The notes under the pieces were generated by a model. That model ran no database searches, was not told the origin of the DNA, and saw nothing but the letters and a program-made list of their open reading frames with translations. 13,495 nucleotides of DNA. It comes from an uncultured Candidatus Saccharibacteria bacterium (GTDB taxonomy: Bacteria; Patescibacteriota; Saccharimonadia; Saccharimonadales; Saccharimonadaceae). This document shows positions 6,451-13,436 of this stretch, piece after piece (positions within the stretch are counted from its first letter, which is position 1; every line of letters starts with the position of its first letter). The stretch is from positions 1 to 13,495 of the forward strand of contig CAPNAV010000024.1 in NCBI GenBank assembly GCA_948663575.1. Reading direction: 5' to 3'. The position numbers and the translations under genes were made by a program.

Positions 6451-6487
6451 TTTGGTCTCCTTTCTGTCGATAGGTTGATAAGGTACA

Positions 6488-6516
6488 AGTCTAAGTTTAG
6501 ACTGAACATAGGTCAA
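6488..6516 (-). promoter_or_regulatory. Promoter with overlapping palindrome, HAD gene
   Basis: On the minus strand, TTGACC (6516-6511), 17-bp spacer, TAGACT (6493-6488). The 16-bp dyad AGTCTAA-GT-TTAGACT (6488-6503) covers the -10, a classical repressor position. The transcript would start near 6481. Confidence 0.55.
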
Positions 6517-6735
6517 TTATCGCGCAAATTAATGCGAGAGGCAAGCACGAACAAGTTAACTTGGAGATATCAGGTGCTGCGATGGTTAATAATACATCAA
6601 GTGTGATGTATTGTGGGGCGTAGGGATATCATTGATTTATGGTATTTTGTATTTTAACTGCCTAGAAGAAGGGCCGGTTCAGGGAGAGAGTTTTGAGCTG
6701 CTACTACGGTTAGTTTTGGGGATTTTTGGGAAACG

Positions 6736-6750
6736 TTGTAATTTTTACAA
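6736..6750. promoter_or_regulatory. Dyad TTGTA-N5-TACAA, copy 1
   Basis: TTGTAATTTTTACAA. It matches the copy at 6845-6859 in 13 of 15 positions, with the same spacing, which suggests a dimeric regulator site. The regulator is unknown. Confidence 0.35.
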
Positions 6751-6844
6751 TAGTTTAATATTGGTCTGTAATGATAAAATAGAGCCGAGAAAATGTTGGA
6801 AATGTTCGTAATAGTTCGGCGTTACTCCGCGTCTATATAAATTG

Positions 6845-6859
6845 TTGTAGATTTTACAA
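6845..6859. promoter_or_regulatory. Dyad TTGTA-N5-TACAA, copy 2
   Basis: TTGTAGATTTTACAA, 16 bp beyond the rnhB-yraN stop. On the minus strand it could also act as a weak hairpin (GTTGTA/TACAAC) followed by AATTTATAT, i.e. a poor terminator. Confidence 0.35.
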
Positions 6860-6875
6860 CGTTACGTATCGCTTT

Positions 6876-8231
6876 TTATACTAGCGGAAACCAATCATCG
6901 ACTTGAAAGTCTGGACCGGAGACGCTGGCAACGGCAAGAATAGGGTTTAGCTCTTGGTATTCAGGGTGAGATTCGAGAAAATTCTCGGCCGCAAAGCGCA
7001 TTTGCTCTTGTTTTTGGGTGGTAATACGGACGAGCGGCGTACCTTCGGTCTGGAGACTCTGGCTGTATTTTACCTCCGTAAAGTAAATATCGTGATCTTT
7101 GGTTGAAATAAGGTCAATTTCGTAAGCTTTGGTCTTAAAATTGCGGGCAATAATTTCGTGGTTTTGCGCTATGAGATAGTCTGCAGCCGCTATTTCGGCG
7201 ATTTGGCCATGAGTGGGATGTGACGGCTCTGATGAAATTACGGCGTTTCTAGGTGATTCTGAGAGGTCTTTTGTGTCTTCGAGCGTGCTTCCCCTGCTAA
7301 GTAACTCCTTAATCGGACGAAATGAACGGCGATGTTCTGGACAAGGGCCAAGCGTCATTAAGGCCTGCTGATGGGCGGCAGTGCCGTAGCCAACGTGACG
7401 AGCGAAGCCATAGCCAGGGTAATCCTGTTCGAGATTAGCCATGTATTCATCGCGGGCGACCTTGGCAATGATAGAGGCGGCGCTAACTTCCTTAACAAGA
7501 GAGTCGGCTTTTTTGAGCAGAGTAACCTTTGGGGCGTATGGAGTATTGTCAAGCAAATTAATTGTACCGTCAATGACAATTTCGAGCTGGTCTGAATCGG
7601 CGAGACTAGTACTACCTGGGTCTTTGCGGTCATAATCGGCAAAAAGAGCTTCAACTGCGCGACGTGCGGCAAGTTTGAGTGCAGAACCAAGTCCAAAGTG
7701 ATCAATTTCCTCGCTAGTTACCCAACCAAGGCCGGTCGCGGCAGCCTCTTGGAGAACAAAGCTACTAAGATCTTCGCGTTTATCGGCAGATAGCTTCTTG
7801 GAATCGGTTAAGTCTCGCCAGTTCAGATATAGCTCGAAATTTGATAAGAAATTCATGCCTTTAGCAATAAAGGGATCGTCAACTGGGCTGAAGTTACTAT
7901 CCGCCATGGAATCTGGCATTATATTGGCCATAAAATCCATCATGGAATCGCTCATCATGTCGTCGGTTGGTGGTTCTAGCTGATCTCTAGGCACGGAATT
8001 GACGGATGGGTTGCGTTCAGAAACGCCCAGAACCTCGAGCGCAGCTTCTAGTTCTGGCGTAGATGGCTCTTCGAAGGTAGAATCCTCTGGCTCATCCAAG
8101 CGAAGAACATTGTCAAGTTCGGGAAAACGGGCAAATCTGTCTCCTAAAATTACTGCACCAACAACAAGTGGCCCCGCCCAGGGGCCACGTCCAACTTCGT
8201 CGATGCCTAAAATGATCTTTTTGGTCATCAT
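6876..8231 (-). CDS. rnhB: RNase HII fused to a YraN-family (UPF0102) domain
   Basis: 451-aa two-domain protein. RNase HII nicks at ribonucleotides misincorporated in DNA. GIDEVGRGPWAGPLVVGAVIL (9-29) gives Asp11/Glu12, LTDSKKLS (141-148) is the substrate-binding block, VIDGT (219-223) gives Asp221, and KADSLVKEVSAASIIAKVARD (241-261) gives Asp243, so the DEDD set is intact. Between GAVIL and LTDSKKL, where relatives have about ten residues, there are about 110 (31-140), acidic, Pro-rich and with a Met/Asp/Ser-rich stretch (92-112), probably disordered. Residues 342-451 match YraN, a PD-(D/E)xK nuclease-like family: Glu346, EIDLI (Asp373) and FTEVK (Glu386, Lys388). rplS lies 13 bp upstream. 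rplS-rnhB-yraN is a common bacterial order, here with the last two joined. AAGGAT overlapping the rplS stop is the likely ribosome site. Confidence 0.9.
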   Translation of the reverse strand: MMTKKIILGIDEVGRGPWAGPLVVGAVILGDRFARFPELDNVLRLDEPEDSTFEEPSTPELEAALEVLGVSERNPSVNSVPRDQLEPPTDDMMSDSMMDFMANIMPDSMADSNFSPVDDPFIAKGMNFLSNFELYLNWRDLTDSKKLSADKREDLSSFVLQEAAATGLGWVTSEEIDHFGLGSALKLAARRAVEALFADYDRKDPGSTSLADSDQLEIVIDGTINLLDNTPYAPKVTLLKKADSLVKEVSAASIIAKVARDEYMANLEQDYPGYGFARHVGYGTAAHQQALMTLGPCPEHRRSFRPIKELLSRGSTLEDTKDLSESPRNAVISSEPSHPTHGQIAEIAAADYLIAQNHEIIARNFKTKAYEIDLISTKDHDIYFTEVKYSQSLQTEGTPLVRITTQKQEQMRFAAENFLESHPEYQELNPILAVASVSGPDFQVDDWFPLV

Positions 8232-8244
8232 GATGTCAAAATCC

Positions 8245-8694
8245 TTACGCTGCAGCTTCGACAGCAGCTTCCTGAGAGGCCTCGGTGTTCTCGGCCTTAG
8301 AGGTTTCTTTAATCTCGGGAAGTGCGTTCAAAGTTGCGCGGTCAATAGGCTTATTGACCAAGCGAGCGGATTTACCGGAGCGTTCACGCAAGAAGGAAAG
8401 ATTATTGCGACGAACTTTAGCGCGGTGAACAATCTCAATCTTTTCAACTAGTGGATTATGGATTAAGAAGGATTTCTCTACGCCAACGCCAGAGGTGACC
8501 TTGCGGACCGTGATGCGAGCGGTATGGGAATCCTTGCGATCGGCACGGATAACAACACCCTCGAAGACCTGAGAACGGAATTTCTCGCCTTCTTTGATTT
8601 TCTGAGTGACACGGACGGTATCACCAGAGCGAACATCGACAACGGCCGGTTTTTTCTGGGCGTCGCCAATCTTTTTCAAACTAATAAAACTCAT
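8245..8694 (-). CDS. rplS: 50S ribosomal protein L19
   Basis: Large-subunit protein at the subunit interface. 149 residues with the L19 core: SGDTVRVTQKIKEGEK (23-38), FEGVVI (44-49), ITVRKVTSGVGVEKSFLIHNP (61-81), VEKIEIVHRAKVRRNNLSFLRERSGKSARL (83-112). After about residue 115 comes an Ala/Glu-rich tail not needed in typical L19 (about 115 aa). AAAGG lies 7 nt before the ATG. The gene has its own extended -10 promoter and leads into rnhB-yraN. Confidence 0.95.
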   Translation of the reverse strand: MSFISLKKIGDAQKKPAVVDVRSGDTVRVTQKIKEGEKFRSQVFEGVVIRADRKDSHTARITVRKVTSGVGVEKSFLIHNPLVEKIEIVHRAKVRRNNLSFLRERSGKSARLVNKPIDRATLNALPEIKETSKAENTEASQEAAVEAAA

Positions 8695-8725
8695 ACTTTA
8701 ACCTTTTATATTACTACTACGGTTT

Positions 8726-8734
8726 ATTTTAGCA
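8726..8734 (-). promoter_or_regulatory. Extended -10 promoter of rplS-rnhB
   Basis: TGCTAAAAT on the minus strand. The 14 bases TGCTAAAATAAACC are identical to those at the promoter of the surface protein gene (9861-9874). The leader is about 25 nt. Confidence 0.5.
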
Positions 8735-8787
8735 CACTTTATCTGTTTTGAGAAGAGTGATTATGTCATTGATGGAATCTCTGGAGA

Positions 8788-9372
8788 CTATTGTCTTTGT
8801 TTTAAGGCTTCACGGATGCGTTCTTCAACAGAAAGCGCAGCATCGACGTTCGCCAGAGCGGCCGTGGCTTCTTTGAGCGGAAAACCAAGGGCAATTAAAG
8901 CATCAAGAGCCTCATCATGGGCAGGTTCGGCAGAAATAGTGAACTTTGTCTCAGTGGTTCCATAATGGCTGGGTAGACCGACCTTATCTCGGAGATCAAC
9001 AATGACACGCTCAGCGGATTTTTTGCCAACACCGGAAGCTTTAGAGATAAAGGCGGCATCGGTATTGGCAATGGCATTGCGGACTTCCTCGGGATTGCCG
9101 AGACTGAGAATACTCATAGCAGCTTTTGGGCCGATACCATTGACAGTGATGAGCATCTCAAAGAGGCGTTTGGCGGCGAGACTGGAAAAACCATACAACT
9201 CTTCAGAAGTGTCACGAATAGCGTGATAGGTATAAAATTTAACCTGGTCGTGGAGATTGGTGCTTTCGGCGTCAGGGATGGAGATAGTCACTTCATAGCC
9301 AACACCGTGCACGTCTATAATGATAGAGGTAGAGAGTTTTTCGGTGATGACGCCAGATAGATGTGCGATCAC
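8788..9372 (-). CDS. ruvA: Holliday junction branch-migration protein RuvA
   Basis: Binds four-way DNA junctions as a tetramer and recruits the RuvB motor. 194 residues: N-terminal OB fold (1-62, MIAHLSGVI... VHGVGYEV), two helix-hairpin-helix motifs (VNGIGPKAAMSIL 77-89 and ASGVGKKSAERVI 112-124), a variable linker (131-150) and the RuvB-binding domain III (152-194, EALDALIALGFPLKEA). It starts at GTG 9372, which overlaps the TGA stop of the preceding surface-protein gene (GTGA). There is no clear Shine-Dalgarno, so translation is probably coupled. RuvB is not in the window; RuvC is at 11496. Confidence 0.95.
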   Translation of the reverse strand: MIAHLSGVITEKLSTSIIIDVHGVGYEVTISIPDAESTNLHDQVKFYTYHAIRDTSEELYGFSSLAAKRLFEMLITVNGIGPKAAMSILSLGNPEEVRNAIANTDAAFISKASGVGKKSAERVIVDLRDKVGLPSHYGTTETKFTISAEPAHDEALDALIALGFPLKEATAALANVDAALSVEERIREALKQRQ

Positions 9373-9839
9373 TTGCGTTGCTTTCGTCCGGCGAGGTTAA
9401 TAATAATGACAAAAAGAATGGTAAATCCGAGCGCGCCAAAAGCGATGTACATCGGAAGATTTTCGTCGACACAAGAAAGACCGTCGCATTCCTCGACATC
9501 GTTTTCGACTTCAGGATTTTCAGGGTCTACGGGCTGCAAATCGCCTTCGCCATCCTCGCCACGCGGAACGGCTATGGGCTGAATATTATCTTCATCAGTG
9601 ACAGCAGGAGCGACAGGAGTATCGTCGGTATTGTTCGTAGTGACTGGCTCATTAATAGGGGTAACTGAATCGACGGGGTCAGCTTCGTTATCATGAGCGA
9701 CTGGACATTGCTCGATAGAGTCGGCGATGTCGCCGTTAGGGCAGGAGACGGTAGCGTAAGCCGAGGAGAATCCACCCCCAAGAGTTGCCATAATGGTAAA
9801 AACGGCAGCTATAACAATAGTTTTAGAGGTGTTGAACAT
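9369..9839 (-). CDS. Secreted, C-terminally membrane-anchored acidic protein
   Basis: 156 residues, not recognised. A signal peptide (1-29, hydrophobic core about 8-22, likely cleavage after AYA) is followed by a short Cys-bearing segment (Cys33, Cys45), then a long acidic Pro/Thr/Asp-rich stretch (about 48-115) that is probably extended. Next come Cys118 and Cys123, a transmembrane helix (130-150) and a basic stop-transfer tail RKQRK. This is a type I surface protein or stalk. AAGGAG lies 7 nt before the ATG. It shares an operon with ruvA by stop/start overlap, although no functional link is obvious. Confidence 0.75.
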   Translation of the reverse strand: MFNTSKTIVIAAVFTIMATLGGGFSSAYATVSCPNGDIADSIEQCPVAHDNEADPVDSVTPINEPVTTNNTDDTPVAPAVTDEDNIQPIAVPRGEDGEGDLQPVDPENPEVENDVEECDGLSCVDENLPMYIAFGALGFTILFVIIINLAGRKQRK

Positions 9840-9865
9840 ATTTTGTCTCCTTAGATGTTAGGTTT

Positions 9866-9874
9866 ATTTTAGCA
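9866..9874 (-). promoter_or_regulatory. Extended -10 promoter of the surface protein-ruvA unit
   Basis: TGCTAAAAT on the minus strand, about 27 nt before the ATG, followed by AAGGAG. The same 14-mer is used at rplS. Confidence 0.5.
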
Positions 9875-10006
9875 TGAATGGAACGGCATGGGAATACTTG
9901 AGTGCTATACAAAATGTGACTTACTATAAGTTCTGCCTTTAGTATAATTTATAGCATTTATAAAGGTAGCTACCGTGGTAATTTAGCCTGAAATGTAAAG
10001 TAGCTA

Positions 10007-10035
10007 TTGACATTTTCGCATATCTGTGCTACAAT
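10007..10035 (+). promoter_or_regulatory. Strong consensus promoter
   Basis: TTGACA (10007-10012), 17-bp spacer ending TGTGC, TACAAT (10030-10035). The start is expected near 10042. A 10-bp palindrome GGTAGCTACC (9965-9974) lies 32 bp upstream. Otherwise 9875-10006 is AT-rich with nothing identified. Confidence 0.75.
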
Positions 10036-10107
10036 GATGGTATGGGGTTATCTTTTTGCGACCCTAGTAACTATACATCATTCTCAATAGAAAGGGAGGG
10101 TTTCTAT

Positions 10108-11028
10108 ATGAACGATTTTAAAGTAAAGGTAGCTGAAAAATTGCCAGACTATCGCAAGAGTCAGAAAACGGCACAGAGTATTGTTAATGTGCTCGTGACC
10201 GTTATAGCTGTATTCTTTTTCTTCTGGAATTATTTTACTCGTTTTGTGATTAGGGTGAATAATTCTGGAAGGGCGGCTCTGTACCAAATTGATTCAGGCG
10301 AGACCTATAACGAGATAGCGCGAGGAGACGTAGTATGCTTAGTGATCTTGCTAATCATCGTGGCGGGATCGATTATGTGTTCGGCCGCTCTGGCGTCAAT
10401 GCTCGTTTCCTTTATTATTATGGAGATCTTGGACGTAATATTAAAGGAGCCACGACTATTTAATGACATAGTTAATAAGGAAGTGTTTGCAGATCAATAT
10501 CTGATCGTGGATCGATTTGCGCTGCCTTTTGTAAGGAAAGAGGAAGGCAAATATTACCTGTATTATTGCCTGAATCGCGAGGAAATGCTTGAGCTCTCGC
10601 AGGTAAAAGACAAACCTTGGAGGTCACAGAAGATGATATCGGCAATGGCAACATCGTACTTTGCAACAAAGAATATCTATGTCTCTGGAAAACACTTTGA
10701 GGTAATATCCAAGCAGACGGTTGGACTCGCGGCGCTTCGGGGTATGAATTATGTGATGCTGAGAATACCTCTCGATGAAAAGGAGGTCAGATGTCGCGCA
10801 TTGTACTCTGAACGCGAGATAAACTACCTACTGTCGCAGATGACAGCCTACCATAAGCCGCATGTGGATGTGGTAGTTGGTTTTGGGGCAGGAAAGGCGA
10901 TTGCTCTGACTGAGGCGAAACTGCATGAGATGCAGCTATATCTAATTGGTAAGGATGGATTTTACCTCTATCTGCCGAAGGCCGAAAAGAAAGTGCCAGA
11001 GCAGTCAACCTTGCAGAATCTGGCATAG
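10108..11028 (+). CDS. Membrane protein of unknown function
   Basis: 306 residues from ATG 10108, chosen because AGGGAGGG (10093-10100) precedes it by about 8 nt. An in-frame ATG at 10042 coincides with the predicted transcription start. Hydrophobic segments at about 25-45 and 75-112 enclose a short polar loop. The remaining 195 residues (113-306) are soluble, rich in Tyr, Lys and Val, with no motif I recognise. Topology suggests a hairpin in the membrane with a large cytosolic domain (basic residues flank the segments). It heads a two-gene unit with the 117-aa membrane protein downstream. Confidence 0.72.
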   Translation: MNDFKVKVAEKLPDYRKSQKTAQSIVNVLVTVIAVFFFFWNYFTRFVIRVNNSGRAALYQIDSGETYNEIARGDVVCLVILLIIVAGSIMCSAALASMLVSFIIMEILDVILKEPRLFNDIVNKEVFADQYLIVDRFALPFVRKEEGKYYLYYCLNREEMLELSQVKDKPWRSQKMISAMATSYFATKNIYVSGKHFEVISKQTVGLAALRGMNYVMLRIPLDEKEVRCRALYSEREINYLLSQMTAYHKPHVDVVVGFGAGKAIALTEAKLHEMQLYLIGKDGFYLYLPKAEKKVPEQSTLQNLA

Positions 11029-11056
11029 CAAAATGAACCTTAAAAGGAGGAATGAA

Positions 11057-11410
11057 ATGGGATTGAGATTTGTTGCGCAGATTGCGCATGCGATTCGGGT
11101 AAATGATCCGGATGGCAACGTGAACCCTTGGATGACAGCACTGTTTGGATTCTTGCTCTTCTTTATTAGCGTAGTGGCGCTGATGTGGATCTGGGCAAGA
11201 TTATCGACCTTCGGTGTCGAAAACCTGGGAGTTTTATCATTTTTGGCCGGCTGCGGCGTAATTCTGGCAACGTTTTTTGGTTTGTGCGTAGCGCAGGCAG
11301 CAAGTGGCAGAGTCGGCGTCTTGGCTGGTATTGTCAATTTTTTGGTGATCTTATTCTTATTCTGGCTGGGGACGTGGCATCTTGAATGCACAAGACCCTC
11401 GGACCTCTGA
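11057..11410 (+). CDS. Small three-helix membrane protein, unknown
   Basis: 117 residues with hydrophobic segments at about 26-47, 56-79 and 86-107. A positively charged N-terminus and a short polar C-terminus bracket them. AGGAGG (11045-11050) lies 6 nt before the ATG. It starts 28 bp after the preceding membrane protein and ends 6 bp before a strong terminator, so the two are co-transcribed and may form a complex. No family recognised. Confidence 0.75.
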   Translation: MGLRFVAQIAHAIRVNDPDGNVNPWMTALFGFLLFFISVVALMWIWARLSTFGVENLGVLSFLAGCGVILATFFGLCVAQAASGRVGVLAGIVNFLVILFLFWLGTWHLECTRPSDL

Positions 11411-11416
11411 CTTTTG

Positions 11417-11449
11417 GCCTCTCGACTGCGGTTGAGGGGCTTTTCTTTT
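11417..11449 (+). terminator. Rho-independent terminator
   Basis: GCCTCTCGAC, loop TGCG, GTTGAGGGGC (ten pairs, two wobbles), then TTTTCTTTT. It ends the two-gene membrane operon. Confidence 0.85.
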
Positions 11450-11495
11450 GCTAAAGTATTGCATTGAGATTATTTTTATATACCGACTTGCCGGT

Positions 11496-11972
11496 TTATA
11501 CCTGCGCGAGATCGGGGCGACCAATGAGAGAGTGAACGATGGCGGCAGCGAGGGCATCGGCAGCATCATCGGGCTTGGGAACGGTTTTGAGGCCAAGATG
11601 AATACGAACCATTTCTTGGATCTGGGGTTTGTGGGCCATGCCGTAGCCGCAAATTGCGCTTTTGATTTGGTTCGGGCTATATTCGTAAATAGGGAGATGA
11701 GATTGTTTCGCAACCAAGAGGCAGATGCCGCGCGCTTCGGCAACTGAAATGCCAGTGGTGATATTTTGTTTGAAAAAAAGTTTTTCGATTGATATGACAT
11801 CGGGATGATTTTGCTGGATAATTTCGTGAAGTGAATTATAGATATCCTCGAGGCGATCTGGTAGGGGAGTGCGAGGAGGTGTGGAAATTACGCCATAATC
11901 AATAGCATGTCGACCTTCGATGACGCCAAAACCGCAAATACCAGTGCCAGGGTCGATGCCTAAAATGCGCAT
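11496..11972 (-). CDS. ruvC: Holliday junction endonuclease RuvC
   Basis: Symmetric resolvase for four-way junctions. 158 residues with the RNase H-like fold: IDPGTG (6-11; Asp7), ISIEKLFF (60-67; Glu63), PDDAADALAAAI (134-145; Asp136 and Asp139), matching the four acidic residues of E. coli RuvC (7, 66, 138, 141). It starts 9 nt after the radA stop, whose last bases contain AAGG as ribosome site, so it is translated from the radA mRNA. It is separated from ruvA by about 2.1 kb. Confidence 0.95.
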   Translation of the reverse strand: MRILGIDPGTGICGFGVIEGRHAIDYGVISTPPRTPLPDRLEDIYNSLHEIIQQNHPDVISIEKLFFKQNITTGISVAEARGICLLVAKQSHLPIYEYSPNQIKSAICGYGMAHKPQIQEMVRIHLGLKTVPKPDDAADALAAAIVHSLIGRPDLAQV

Positions 11973-11981
11973 AAATCAACC

Positions 11982-13337
11982 TTATTCGTTGACATAGTCG
12001 ATTAAAGTTGAGCGGAGATCGCGGACCGGAATCACGAACTCATCTTTGACGGTGGCAGGAGCAATAGCATGAGCAAAACCGAGTTTTTTGGCCTCGGAAA
12101 TGCGTTGGTCGGGACGAAAGGCAGAACGGATCTCGCCGCCAAGGCCAACCTCGCCAAAAACTACAAAATCTTCGGAAAGTTTGCGGCCAGCAACAGCTGA
12201 AGCAATCGCCAGACAAATCGCCAGATCGGCGGCGGAATCTTGAAGTTTAATGCCGCCTACGACGTTAATAAAGACATCTTTGTCGTTGAGCTTGAGTTTT
12301 GTGCGACGTTCAACGACGGCAATGAGAAGATTCAGACGGTTAATATCGAATCCTGAGGCGGTGCGCTTGGGATATCCGAAGTTTGTAGGAGTGACAAGGG
12401 CTTGAATTTCAACGAGAATCGGACGAGTGCCCTCCAAAGTGGCGAGAATGATTGAACCATCCGTATTCTGGCGCTCAGAGAGCAAGGCGGCAGAGGGGTT
12501 TTCTACTTCGGAAAGACCGCTATGGTTCATCTCGAAGATAGCCGCCTCGGAGGTAGAACCAAAACGATTTTTGACGGCGCGGACGATTTTGAACCCACCA
12601 TAGCGATCACCTTCAAAAGTCAGCACCACGTCTACTAGATGTTCGAGTACCTTTGGGCCAGCCATCGTTCCCTCTTTAGTGACATGGCCAACGATGATAA
12701 CAGCGGTGCCGGATATTTTGGCAGCACGAATAATTAAATTACCACAGTTTGTAACCTGTGAAACACCACCCGGAGCGGAGGCGATTTCGGCAAGAGTTAA
12801 AGTCTGAATTGAATCAACAATTACAAGATCGAACTCGCCACCTTCGATGGTTTTTGCGATATCATTAGCAGAAGTAGAGCTGGCAAATTTCAAATTTTCG
12901 GATTCGGCGCCCAGACGAATGGCACGAAGCTTGATCTGACCGGCGGATTCCTCGCCGGAGACATATAAAACGGAGTGGGTGTTGGCTACTTCGGCGCAGA
13001 TTTGCATAAGCAAGGTTGACTTGCCGATACCTGGCTGTCCAGCTAAAACTGAGACCGAGCCAAGCAAGATGCCTCCGCCTAAAACCGTATCAAGATCGGG
13101 AAAGCCAGTCTTGAGGCGTTCGCGATCATCTGAAGCTTCGAGTTTTTTAATCGAGACATATTCAAGAGACCGACCGGAGGCTTGGCCACGGGAGACGGCG
13201 GATTTTTCATCGCGCGAGGATTCGTCAAACTGCTGGATCAATGAACTCCATGCACCGCAAGCTGTGCAGCGACCAGTCCAGTTTTTGTAAATTGCGCCAC
13301 ATTGCTGGCAGACGAATTGAATATGCGATTTAGCCAT
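11982..13337 (-). CDS. radA: DNA repair protein RadA (Sms)
   Basis: RecA-like motor that drives branch migration at recombination intermediates. 451 residues: zinc finger CQQC...CTAC (Cys10, 13, 24, 27), Walker A GQPGIGKST (100-108), Walker B LVIVDSIQ (171-178; Asp175), the RadA hallmark KNRFG (256-260), and a C-terminal Lon-protease-like domain (about 290-451) without a catalytic Ser-Lys pair visible. The usual family length is about 455. The extended -10 ends 6 nt before the ATG, so the mRNA is probably leaderless. Operon with ruvC. Confidence 0.96.
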   Translation of the reverse strand: MAKSHIQFVCQQCGAIYKNWTGRCTACGAWSSLIQQFDESSRDEKSAVSRGQASGRSLEYVSIKKLEASDDRERLKTGFPDLDTVLGGGILLGSVSVLAGQPGIGKSTLLMQICAEVANTHSVLYVSGEESAGQIKLRAIRLGAESENLKFASSTSANDIAKTIEGGEFDLVIVDSIQTLTLAEIASAPGGVSQVTNCGNLIIRAAKISGTAVIIVGHVTKEGTMAGPKVLEHLVDVVLTFEGDRYGGFKIVRAVKNRFGSTSEAAIFEMNHSGLSEVENPSAALLSERQNTDGSIILATLEGTRPILVEIQALVTPTNFGYPKRTASGFDINRLNLLIAVVERRTKLKLNDKDVFINVVGGIKLQDSAADLAICLAIASAVAGRKLSEDFVVFGEVGLGGEIRSAFRPDQRISEAKKLGFAHAIAPATVKDEFVIPVRDLRSTLIDYVNE

Positions 13338-13343
13338 ACTATG

Positions 13344-13352
13344 ATATTAGCA
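13344..13352 (-). promoter_or_regulatory. Extended -10 promoter, leaderless radA start
   Basis: TATGCTAATAT on the minus strand. Only CATAGT separates the hexamer from ATG 13337, so transcription should start at or within a base or two of the start codon. No Shine-Dalgarno is possible. Confidence 0.5.
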
Positions 13353-13436
13353 TAAAAAGCGGCAGTTTGCGGAAAACGGTAAAGCAGCCGGCTGATCTAG
13401 CTATCTCCACTCCTCGTTTGGTGAATAGGGCGCTTA

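Larger units (their letters stand above)
6517..6875. other. Intergenic region rich in dyads
   Basis: No convincing gene: the only longer frame (6611-6811, plus) starts at TTG without a ribosome binding site. Dyads seen are CAAGTTAACTTG (6552-6563), a 9-bp hairpin AATACATCA-AGTG-TGATGTATT (6591-6612) and two related TTGTA-N5-TACAA sites listed separately. It lies between the end of rnhB-yraN and the HAD promoter, both on the minus strand, so it is far upstream control DNA, a small RNA locus, or spacer. Confidence 0.4.

Noticed and set aside
6611..6811. 66-aa frame in the dyad-rich gap
   Set aside because: TTG start, no ribosome site, composition unlike neighbouring genes.
7371..7983. Plus-strand frames opposite rnhB
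   Set aside because: They are antisense to a conserved gene and encode nothing recognisable.
9361..9668. Plus-strand frames opposite the surface protein
   Set aside because: Antisense to a gene with signal peptide, ribosome site and promoter; no start signals of their own.
10042..10107. Upstream ATG start for the 306-aa membrane protein
   Set aside because: It falls at the predicted transcription start; the ATG at 10108 has a strong ribosome site.
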